From the NCBI GenBank assembly GCA_035528905.1, contig DATKXU010000017.1, positions 1 to 10,133 on the forward strand: a DNA stretch of 10,133 nt. The letters are read 5' to 3'. How positions within the stretch are numbered: the stretch's first letter is position 1; the number at the start of each line of letters is the position of its first letter. This document shows, piece after piece, positions 1-6,155 of this stretch. The stretch comes from DATKXU01 sp035528905. GTDB taxonomy: Bacteria > Armatimonadota > UBA5829 > DTJY01. The notes below the pieces were generated by a model. The model searched no databases. It was not told the DNA's origin and saw only the letters and a list, made by a program, of their open reading frames with translations. The position numbers and the translations under genes are program-made.

Positions 1-2
1 AA

Positions 3-113
3 GAGGCCGAGTGCGGCTGGGACTGCCAGTGGTGTACGAATGACGAGTCTGAAGGATGCACGAGGTATGGAGATCCAAATCCAAACTGCTGGTATAGATT
101 AGAGAACCCTTGA
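3..113 (+). CDS. C-terminal end of a cysteine-rich small protein (cut by window start)
   Basis: The frame is open from the first bases of the window to a TGA and encodes 36 residues with five cysteines, arranged C-x3-C-x2-C-x7-C-x9-C, with three Trp and a Leu-x-x-Pro end just before the stop. Its start lies outside the window, so leader and full length are unknown. The last four cysteines and the aromatic residue after the final one (C-W-Y-R-L-E-N-P) match the layout of the second cysteine-rich frame at 1450-1632 (C-Y-D-S-L-A-P-P), which argues that this is coding and that the two are related. The stop is 16 bases before the AAAGGAG site of the next gene, so the two are probably co-transcribed. 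I do not recognise the family. Metal binding or disulfide bonding are both possible; neither is shown. Confidence 0.55.
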   Translation, partial: EAECGWDCQWCTNDESEGCTRYGDPNPNCWYRLENP

Positions 114-144
114 TCGTTTGCAGACTTGAAAGGAGATGTCAGGT

Positions 145-1449
145 ATGTGGAATCGAAGATATGGTGTAGGTATTGTTTTGCTGGTCGCAGCGGTAGCTAT
201 TTCCCTGTATTCGATGCAGTGCATCGGAGATAAGCAGGATGCCAGTAGTGCAGAGGCGAAGGGAGTGCAGGAATCCGGAAATACCTCTGGGGATGCAAAT
301 ATGAAACCCCCGTCTACATTGGAGGAGGCTCGCAAAGCGGTAGCCGCATTCTATTCGTCGTCTGGTCCTGAGCCGCTACCGCTCCAGGGAGACAAGCCGG
401 GCCTATTCTTCCTCTACGCCAGCGAGTTTGAACGAAACGGCTGGCTGCAGTTAGGACTGGAGCAGTACGACGAGATTGCTAGACGCTGGCCGGATGATTA
501 CGAGACAGTCATCAAAGCGGTGTGGGGGAAAGCTCGCATGCTTGGCAAGCTGGGGAAATACAGCGCTGCACATCAAACCGTGGAGGAGTTGCTAACCCGT
601 TATCGCGATAGCTCCATTGTTCTCCCTGACGGGCGTCCGTTGTATACCCATGTCGTCACATATGTTTACCACTGTAAAGAATCGCTCTATAGGAAAGCCG
701 GAGACTATCTCAAGGCGGCGGATGCGATTCAGCGGATACAGGAGTTGTACCTGAACCCCTCAGATGAACAGAGTAAAGCCTATATGTCGGCTCACCCCGA
801 GCGGTCCCGCTGGACGGGGCGGGTGAACCTGGCTTACGAAATCGCGGACCTGTGCCAAGCGGGCGGGGACGCGGCACGCGCCCTCGCGCTTTATCAGGAT
901 ATACTCGCATACATGAGCCAGAACCCGGTCCCGAGCGGCGACAAGCCATTACACCATGCGCGATACTACCGAGAGCAGGTGTACGGCATACCAGTGGCGA
1001 TTGCGGATTGCCTCATTGAAATGGGCAAGCCTCGGGCGGCGCTAGACAAGCTGGAACAGGTGGCCAGGGCTTTGCAATTGAAAGCAGTCAGGGAGCGGAT
1101 GGTAACACCTGCTGCCGGTGAAGAAGAGGCTAAGAGTGGGCGACTGAGCTTTCACGAGTACGATGTGGTGGTAGTTGAGTATCTCCGGAAGGTTGATCTA
1201 CCCATCAGGCTTGGCAAATGCCGCATGAAGCTAGGTGGATGGGGAAACGCATTGCGCTGGCTCAAGCAAGCTGAGGCGGCTTTTGCTGACAGGGCCTTCT
1301 ATTCTAACGCTCAGTCCATGTTTAAGAGTAGGCCACTGCCGATGGGCTTGCAAAGGATCGGCGATAAGGAACTCGATAAGATCAAGAAGGAAGAGCTTCC
1401 GGCTCTTATCAAACAAAGCGCTGGGAAGGCTAAGAAGGCACCCCGGTGA
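145..1449 (+). CDS. Secreted or membrane-anchored TPR-repeat protein
   Basis: A 434-residue protein. The N-terminus has a short basic stretch (W-N-R-R) followed by a hydrophobic run at about residues 8-23, consistent with a signal peptide or single membrane anchor; the cysteine that follows does not fit a good lipobox. A low-complexity polar linker reaches about residue 65. The rest is mostly paired amphipathic helices of tetratricopeptide type, at about residues 90-120, 125-155, 170-203, 226-259, 283-315 and 353-383, with typical small and aromatic positions (for example G-K-Y-S-A-A, A-G-D-Y-L-K-A-A). The tail is basic. TPR proteins usually act as protein-binding scaffolds; no enzymatic domain is visible. 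ATG at 145 is preferred because AAAGGAG lies 9 bases upstream; the in-frame ATG at 136 abuts that site. The TGA stop is directly followed, in the same frame, by the cysteine-rich frame at 1450. Confidence 0.8.
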   Translation: MWNRRYGVGIVLLVAAVAISLYSMQCIGDKQDASSAEAKGVQESGNTSGDANMKPPSTLEEARKAVAAFYSSSGPEPLPLQGDKPGLFFLYASEFERNGWLQLGLEQYDEIARRWPDDYETVIKAVWGKARMLGKLGKYSAAHQTVEELLTRYRDSSIVLPDGRPLYTHVVTYVYHCKESLYRKAGDYLKAADAIQRIQELYLNPSDEQSKAYMSAHPERSRWTGRVNLAYEIADLCQAGGDAARALALYQDILAYMSQNPVPSGDKPLHHARYYREQVYGIPVAIADCLIEMGKPRAALDKLEQVARALQLKAVRERMVTPAAGEEEAKSGRLSFHEYDVVVVEYLRKVDLPIRLGKCRMKLGGWGNALRWLKQAEAAFADRAFYSNAQSMFKSRPLPMGLQRIGDKELDKIKKEELPALIKQSAGKAKKAPR

Positions 1450-1632
1450 CCGCTGGCTCACCAGGGCTTTACTTGCGAATGCGGATGTTGCGTCGAGGCC
1501 CCATGTAAAGAAGTAATTGGCCAGTGTATCTGCCCTCCAGACGCCACAAACGAGTGCTTTCTTTGTAATGGCCCGTATTCAGGATGCAGAATGTTCAAGC
1601 ATGTCTGCTATGATAGCCTGGCTCCTCCTTAA
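1450..1632 (+). CDS. Cysteine-rich small protein, no ATG start (possibly frameshifted or decaying)
   Basis: This open stretch of 60 codons ends in TAA and carries 11 cysteines, in patterns C-x-C-x-C-C, C-x-C and C-x2-C, ending C-x2-C-x6-C-x6-C-Y. Such density is very unlikely in non-coding DNA and resembles metallothionein-like or disulfide-rich peptides. There is no ATG, GTG or TTG usable as an N-terminal start in this frame after the TGA of the TPR gene; only CTG at 1453 is available. However, GTG at 1446 overlaps that TGA (GTGA, a usual coupled start) and has AGAAGG 7 bases upstream; it opens the neighbouring frame, so one extra base near the GGG at 1464-1466 would join it to the Cys-rich frame. 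Alternatives are readthrough of TGA 1447-1449, or a decaying copy. Family not recognised. Confidence 0.5.
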   Translation, partial: PLAHQGFTCECGCCVEAPCKEVIGQCICPPDATNECFLCNGPYSGCRMFKHVCYDSLAPP

Positions 1633-1744
1633 GTAGGCGGCTGCTATCAGGGGGGCGAATGTGACTGCAACTGGAATTTGTGATAAGGAGATGCAGAATA
1701 TGGCTAGTAACGTACAAAGTAACATATCGACTAGGAGGAAAGCC

Positions 1745-2422
1745 ATGAGATGGTCTTTGAGCGGTAGCCTTCTATTGTTCACAGCAGTCGGCATGTATAT
1801 GTATTGTGCTTCGAAACCCCTGGTAGCAGCTGAAGATCCACTACCCCCGGTTAGCGGAGCACACTGGGTTAAGAGGGTGACGCGCTTTCTCCCAGAAGGC
1901 AAAACGACAACCCAAATTGTAAATGGGTGGTATAAGTTGCCTGACAAACTGCGGATAGAAGATGAGTACCAGGTGATTGTAAGGAATGGCGCTAGGTGGT
2001 GGAATTACAACAAACAAGACAAAACGTATGGGGTCGGCGAATCTCCCGACCACCCAACACGCTACTCTGTAGAAGTATTCACACCAAATTGGGACATAAA
2101 GCAGCTACGTAACCTTGGCGCACAGGTGTCGGTGCACGAGACTGAGGCTACACTAAATGGCGCGAAGTATCCAGCCGTGGAAGTCAGTTCACCCAAATTC
2201 CAGACAAAATCAGGAATAAAGATCGGGTCACAGAGCATCCTTGCATATCTTGACTGCAAGACCAAATTGATCAAGGTAATGGATCGGGAGAAAAGGGATT
2301 TTGCAAGTGATGCGTTGCTGTCAAAGGAAACTGTCGAGTACGATTATGCGTCTGATCTTCCACCGGATGATTTCTTCGTATTCGTACCGCCGCCTGAGGC
2401 GAAGCTTAGGCCATCGAAGTAG
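1745..2422 (+). CDS. Secreted LolA-like fold protein
   Basis: A 225-residue protein with a signal peptide (M-R-W-S then a hydrophobic core at about residues 5-20, and V-A-A before the mature part). The mature protein alternates short beta strands in the manner of the LolA/RseB-like half-barrel: an N-terminal part on altering 'K-T-T-T-Q-I-V-N-G-W-Y-K-L-P-D-K-L-R' and 'W-W-N-Y-N-K-Q-D-K-T-Y', a middle part with a D-x-K-T-K-L-I-K-V strand, and a C-terminal 'P-P-D-D-F-F-V-F' ending, the usual close of this fold. In known members the fold binds lipid or acts as a periplasmic sensor; which applies here cannot be told. ATG 1745 has AGGAGG 6 bases upstream. ATG 1700 in the same frame, with AAGGAG 9 bases upstream, is an alternative that adds 15 residues before the signal peptide. 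It follows the cysteine-rich frame and precedes the Spy-like gene on the same strand. Confidence 0.75.
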   Translation: MRWSLSGSLLLFTAVGMYMYCASKPLVAAEDPLPPVSGAHWVKRVTRFLPEGKTTTQIVNGWYKLPDKLRIEDEYQVIVRNGARWWNYNKQDKTYGVGESPDHPTRYSVEVFTPNWDIKQLRNLGAQVSVHETEATLNGAKYPAVEVSSPKFQTKSGIKIGSQSILAYLDCKTKLIKVMDREKRDFASDALLSKETVEYDYASDLPPDDFFVFVPPPEAKLRPSK

Positions 2423-2429
2423 CAGTTTG

Positions 2430-2513
2430 CCTAGTGAGTTCGTTAGCTACCTGACAACTCACGTACAGTTTAGGCGGGAATAGGTACCGATTCGCGCCTA
2501 AGTTTACACTAGG
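2430..2513 (+). promoter_or_regulatory. Inverted-repeat cluster upstream of the Spy-like gene
   Basis: Three pairings are visible in the transcript. CCTAGTG (2430-2436) pairs with CACTAGG (2507-2513). GTGAGTT (2434-2440) pairs with AACTCAC (2456-2462). TTAGGCG (2470-2476) pairs with CGCCTAA (2495-2501), extended inward after one mismatch by GAAT/ATTC around an 8-base loop. The first two share bases 2434-2436, so they exclude each other. No T tract follows the strong hairpin, so it is not a classical terminator. It may be an mRNA leader structure or the end of the preceding transcript. The role is inferred; the pairings are seen. Confidence 0.35.
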
Positions 2514-2599
2514 GAACGTGCAGTTCAGCAAGTGGCAGACATAGGGGTTTCAAGGCGTGTGCCAAGATGCCATGCCGCTCGCAAAGAAAGGACACAACG

Positions 2600-3130
2600 A
2601 TGAAACGTAGTATCTTGCTCGTCTGTATTTCAACAATGATTCTAGCTATAACCGCCGCTTCAGGATTCGGCGCGGATTTCAATCAGACTCCCGCAAAGCC
2701 TGCTGCCAAGCCGGCGCCGGCTACTTGCGCTTCGAGCTGCGGAGCACCGGCGCCTCAGCAAAACCAGACCCCCGAGCTCAAGCTTGCTGTCTGGCAGCAG
2801 AGGAAGCTGGCCGCGCTTGACGCCAGGCGCACTCAAGATGAGAAGCTCCTGCCAGATAAGCTCACAGCGAAGACCAATGAGCTGGTAGAACTGATCAACG
2901 ATCCGAACTCGAGCGATTCGGAGATCGCAAGGGTGATGCACGAGCGGGCCGACATCCTGGCGGACTTGCAACTGATGGGAATATTCGCCGAAAGAGCGAA
3001 GGACAGGGTCTACACCGTCCAGCAGAAGGCAGTTTTGTCAAACTCCGCTGGTGGATGCGGCTGCGGCTGCTCAAACCCTGCGCCGAGCCCAAACCCGGCA
3101 CTTCACTCCGGCGGCTGTGGCTGCGGCTAG
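2600..3130 (+). CDS. Spy/CpxP-like periplasmic protein with Cys-Gly tail
   Basis: A 176-residue protein with a clear signal peptide (M-K-R-S, hydrophobic core at residues 5-20, likely cleavage after G-F-G-A at 24). A Pro/Ala linker with C43-x3-C47 follows. Residues 60-147 form a highly charged helical region ending in V-Y-T-V-Q-Q-K-A-V-L, which corresponds to the L-T-x-x-Q motif region of Spy/CpxP-like and periplasmic heavy-metal-sensor proteins, although the motif itself is imperfect. The C-terminus is C153-G-C-G-C157 and G-G-C-G-C-G at the very end, a pattern expected to bind soft metals such as copper or zinc. Members of this superfamily are periplasmic chaperones or metal sensors; the Cys tail favours a metal role here, by inference. 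ATG 2600 has AAAGGA 7 bases upstream; the ATG at 2567 lacks such a site. It is convergent with the kinase gene. Confidence 0.7.
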   Translation: MKRSILLVCISTMILAITAASGFGADFNQTPAKPAAKPAPATCASSCGAPAPQQNQTPELKLAVWQQRKLAALDARRTQDEKLLPDKLTAKTNELVELINDPNSSDSEIARVMHERADILADLQLMGIFAERAKDRVYTVQQKAVLSNSAGGCGCGCSNPAPSPNPALHSGGCGCG

Positions 3131-3245
3131 GATAAGACCCTTGTCATCTGGCTTCAAGTGCTTGGCATAGAAGATGCCGGAGGCGCTTGCAAAGGCCCAG
3201 CAGTAACTGGCAGCCAGGGGGAGCCCGTATGGGCCGGTGTAGACT

Positions 3246-4679
3246 CTACAAGGTGTCTGCCGTTCTGCCCAGCGCCGTGACGATCTCGACCAATGCTTCA
3301 GGGCCGCCGACGTTGCCGGGGAAGACGATGTATACCATGCCCGGGCAGCGGCTCTCCGGGCCAAGCCGCCATACCGGCACGCCTGGCAGGACTTGCCCGA
3401 GCACCAGCGCGCGCTTGACGCCCAGCGCCCCGGTTGCTATGTCGCTCGCCGTGATCCCGCCCTTGGCGAGCAGATAGCGCGGCCTCGTCTGAATCGCCCG
3501 CACGATGGCGGCCAGCCCATCCGAGATGCGCCGGCCGATGGACAGGCTGCTCTCGGCGCTCTCCCCGGTGACCAGCTCGCGGCTGGTGTAGATCACCACA
3601 TCGCGGCCAAGGCGCAGTCCCTCGTCGGCCTGATCTGCCACTCGCACGATCTCCTCTTCGCGGCCGTCGGCAAGCAGGGCTTCGGCGGGGATCTCGATGC
3701 TCGCAATCCCCGGCACGGCGAGAAGCCGATTGACCTGAGTCGTAGTCCTGGGCACGTGCGAGCCGACGACGATTAGGCTTCCCCCGCCTAAGGCGGGCAG
3801 GGCCAGGTCGTCCTGCGTCAGCAGTGAACGAGTTGGAAGGCCGACACGCACCTGGACGAATGAAGCAGCGGTTCGGCAGAGAAATCGCCGGCCGTGCGCT
3901 TCGGCGGTCAGCAGCCCCAGCGTGAAGACCTCCAGATCGCGCATACCGGCCGCGTTGACGATGCACATGCTCCCGCGCCGAAGTCCCTCAAGGCGCTCGG
4001 CGACTAGCTCCGGCCCGCCGCGTCGGATGTCATCTATGGAAATCGAGCCGACCGACTGAGATCGCACGCGACCGCCGGTCTTTTCCTCTATCCACTGGCG
4101 CAGATTCGACGCCCGATAGCCGAACGCCGGATCGCGCGCGAATTCGGTCTCGCCCGCGGGCACGAGCCATTCGCCCTCAGCAACGTAGTGAATATCATCA
4201 ATTGTGTAGCGCCCACCCTCGAGGAAGAATGGGATGATCAGCCAGGCATCGAAGTCCTGTTGAAGCCCCTGGGCCAGCGCCTGCACCTCGCCGGGAAAGT
4301 GCCCGCGCAGAGTCGAGTCGCTACGGCTGATGACTGTGAACTCCCGATCCGCTCCGCCGTGGCGGACCGCCTCCACGAGATTGCGCCCGATCTCGGCGTT
4401 CACCGATTCAGCCCGTACGGGAGGCAGACTCCGCGAGTTGGTCAGCAGATAGAATGCCGGGAAGTCGTTCGCCAGCTCCTCACGCAGCCTCTCCACGGGC
4501 CACTCGGTCAGGACTGGCAGATCGTAGACCGTCTGCGTGCCCAGGGGATCGTCATCAACCACGACGATCTTGCGGCGGCCGGCCTTGACCAGGCGCTGAA
4601 TCTCCGGCAGCAGATCATCGGGCCATTCGCTGAGAAGCCCGGCGAGCAAATCGGTTTTCTTCACACGTCTGTAATCCAT
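3246..4679 (-). CDS. Four-carbon acid sugar kinase family protein (DUF1537/OtnK-like)
   Basis: A 477-residue ATP-dependent kinase of the DUF1537 family, whose characterised members phosphorylate sugar acids such as threonate, erythronate and related compounds; the substrate here is not known. The substrate-binding half has V-V-V-D-D-D-P-L-G-T-Q-T-V at about residues 39-51 (usually D-D-P-T-G, so Leu replaces Thr) and S-R-S-D-S-T-L-R-G-H-F at about 118-128. The linker motif G-S-H-V-P-R-T-T-T-Q is near 306-315. The nucleotide-binding half has A-K-G-G-I-T-A-S-D near 405-413 and F-P-G-N-V-G-G near the C-terminus. Length is normal for the family. ATG 4679 is preferred: it leaves 20 bases after the sulfatase stop and begins with M-D-Y-R-R; an ATG at 4727 would overlap the sulfatase by 28 bases. 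The cytoplasmic kinase is last in the - strand cluster and probably acts on the acid made by the neighbouring pathway. Confidence 0.85.
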   Translation of the reverse strand: MDYRRVKKTDLLAGLLSEWPDDLLPEIQRLVKAGRRKIVVVDDDPLGTQTVYDLPVLTEWPVERLREELANDFPAFYLLTNSRSLPPVRAESVNAEIGRNLVEAVRHGGADREFTVISRSDSTLRGHFPGEVQALAQGLQQDFDAWLIIPFFLEGGRYTIDDIHYVAEGEWLVPAGETEFARDPAFGYRASNLRQWIEEKTGGRVRSQSVGSISIDDIRRGGPELVAERLEGLRRGSMCIVNAAGMRDLEVFTLGLLTAEAHGRRFLCRTAASFVQVRVGLPTRSLLTQDDLALPALGGGSLIVVGSHVPRTTTQVNRLLAVPGIASIEIPAEALLADGREEEIVRVADQADEGLRLGRDVVIYTSRELVTGESAESSLSIGRRISDGLAAIVRAIQTRPRYLLAKGGITASDIATGALGVKRALVLGQVLPGVPVWRLGPESRCPGMVYIVFPGNVGGPEALVEIVTALGRTADTL

Positions 4680-4699
4680 CTGTGGGGCCTTGAACGGCT

Positions 4700-6028
4700 T
4701 TACTTCGCCTGGACCTCGGCGAGCCATGCCTCGGCAGCCCGTGTCAGCTCAACGACGAGATCAGGCTCTTGATCCTTTAGGTTCACTCGCTCGCCGGGGT
4801 CGGCATCGACATCGGAGAGATGAACGTCGTCAGGCTGGGTGAGGCTGAAATCCAGCTTGCCGTGGAGGACCAGCTTCCACTTCCCCTGCCGGACGGCGAG
4901 TTGGTCGTTGTACTCCCAGAAGAGCTGCTTGTGCGGGCTGGGAGCGCCTTCGGTCACCATCGAGAGGATGCTCGAACCGTCGCGGTCTGAGGGAACCTCG
5001 GCGCCGGCGATCTCCACAAACGTCGGGAAAATGTCCATCATCGCTCCGACCTCATGGCACACTTGCCCAGCCGGAGTCCGGTCGGGCCAGCTCAATATCG
5101 CCGGCATGCGAATCCCGCCGTCGAACAGGCTGGCCTTGTGCCCGCGAAGAATGCCCGCAGTGCCGCCGTAGTATGCATCCTCGCTGCCGTCCAGCCAGTT
5201 TCGGCTCTCGTCCGAAGGCCCGTTGTCGCTGGAGAAGAAGATTACTGTGTTCTCATACTGGCCGGTCCGCTTGAGCGCATTGACGATGGCGCCAACGCCG
5301 TCGTCCACAGCGGCAATCATCGCGGCCATGATCCGCCTGTCGGGAGGCAGATCGCGGAAGCGGTCGAGGTATCCCTTCGGCGCGTGCAGAGGAAAATGCG
5401 GCGCATTGTAGGGGACATACATTAAGAAGGGCCCGGACTGCCGATTGATGAACTCGACGGCCTTCTCCGTGATCAGCTCGGTCAGGTAGCGCCCGTTTTG
5501 CCAGACCTCCCGGTCGTTGTGCCACAGGTCGTGGACCGGGTTCTCCCCTTTTCGCCATCCCCAGTAGTAGATGTGCGAGTAGTAGTCCGCGCAGCCGGCG
5601 AGAAAGCCGAAGAACTCGTCGAAGCCGTGGGCGTTCGGCCTGTGCTCATCTGCGACGCCGAGGTGCCATTTGCCGAAAATGCCGGTCTTGTACCCGAGGG
5701 GCTTCAGCGCGCGGGCGATCGTAACGTGGTCCGCCGAAAGCCCGGGCGTCCCTCTCTCGCCGCCGAGGATTTGGGGGACGCCGACCCTCTCGGGATAGCA
5801 TCCGGTCATCAGCGACGCGCGCGACGGAGAGCATACCGGCGAGTTCGAGTACCAGTTGGTGAAGCGGACGCCTGCCTTCGCAAGCGCATCCAGGTTCGGC
5901 GTTTTCAAGTCCTTGGCTCCGTAGCAGCCCAGGTCGCCGTACCCCTGGTCGTCGGTGTAGATGACGATGAAATTGGGCCTGCGCCGGCCCTTCGATGCTC
6001 TTCGCGCTTCTTCGGCCATTGCTGACAT
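4700..6028 (-). CDS. Formylglycine-dependent sulfatase (arylsulfatase family, PF00884 type)
   Basis: A 442-residue type I sulfatase that hydrolyses sulfate esters. Counting from ATG 6028, the metal-binding pair D26-D27 lies in I-Y-T-D-D-Q-G-Y-G-D; the active-site C66-S-P-S-R70 is the Cys-type formylglycine motif followed by L-M-T-G; G-K-W-H is at 119-122, A-P-H near 211, S-D-N-G near 268-270, and R-G-H-K near 295-298. All expected catalytic residues are present and the length is normal. No signal peptide is seen: the N-terminus is polar and basic, although the other hydrolytic genes nearby are secreted. ATG 6028 has GGGGGAT just upstream; the longer TTG start at 6052 has no such site. An anaerobic or FGE-type maturase must act in trans, and none is in this window. 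It probably desulfates a glycan-derived substrate. Confidence 0.92.
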   Translation of the reverse strand: MSAMAEEARRASKGRRRPNFIVIYTDDQGYGDLGCYGAKDLKTPNLDALAKAGVRFTNWYSNSPVCSPSRASLMTGCYPERVGVPQILGGERGTPGLSADHVTIARALKPLGYKTGIFGKWHLGVADEHRPNAHGFDEFFGFLAGCADYYSHIYYWGWRKGENPVHDLWHNDREVWQNGRYLTELITEKAVEFINRQSGPFLMYVPYNAPHFPLHAPKGYLDRFRDLPPDRRIMAAMIAAVDDGVGAIVNALKRTGQYENTVIFFSSDNGPSDESRNWLDGSEDAYYGGTAGILRGHKASLFDGGIRMPAILSWPDRTPAGQVCHEVGAMMDIFPTFVEIAGAEVPSDRDGSSILSMVTEGAPSPHKQLFWEYNDQLAVRQGKWKLVLHGKLDFSLTQPDDVHLSDVDADPGERVNLKDQEPDLVVELTRAAEAWLAEVQAK

Positions 6029-6073
6029 GCTGATCCCCCAATCCGACGACAATTGCGGCCGAGGATGTCCTGT

Positions 6074-6102
6074 GTAGGGGCAGGTCTGAGACCTGCCCCT
6101 AC
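6074..6102. repeat. Perfect 29-base palindromic repeat (REP-like)
   Basis: The left arm GTAGGGGCAGGTCT (6074-6087) is mirrored exactly by AGACCTGCCCCTAC (6089-6102) around a single G. Palindromes with GTAGGGGC...GCCCCTAC ends are known as dispersed intergenic repeats in several bacterial phyla. In the transcript it would form a very stable hairpin between the glycosidase and sulfatase genes and could stop or stabilise mRNA there. No T tract follows on either strand. Confidence 0.85.
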
Positions 6103-6155
6103 GCCATCACCGGCACCGCCGCGTCGGGCTTCCCTGCAGGCGTAACCGGGGTAAG

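Noticed and set aside
1447..1449. TGA as selenocysteine joining the TPR protein and Cys-rich frame
   Set aside because: No convincing SECIS-like hairpin was seen just downstream, and the TPR protein ends naturally in a basic tail; kept only as an alternative.
1235..1516. A 93-codon + strand frame across the TPR gene end
   Set aside because: No domain or composition signal; it lies in another frame of the TPR gene and does not join the Cys-rich frame.
3194..3235. GGCCCA...TGGGCC inverted repeat after the kinase gene, as a terminator
   Set aside because: The arms are only 6 bases with a 30-base loop, and no T tract follows on either strand.
5498..6025. A 175-codon + strand reading frame opposite the sulfatase, and similar frames at 4188-4772, 8519-9154 and 9052-9789 (-)
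   Set aside because: All lie over genes with clear family motifs and have Arg/Ala/Pro-rich shadow composition.
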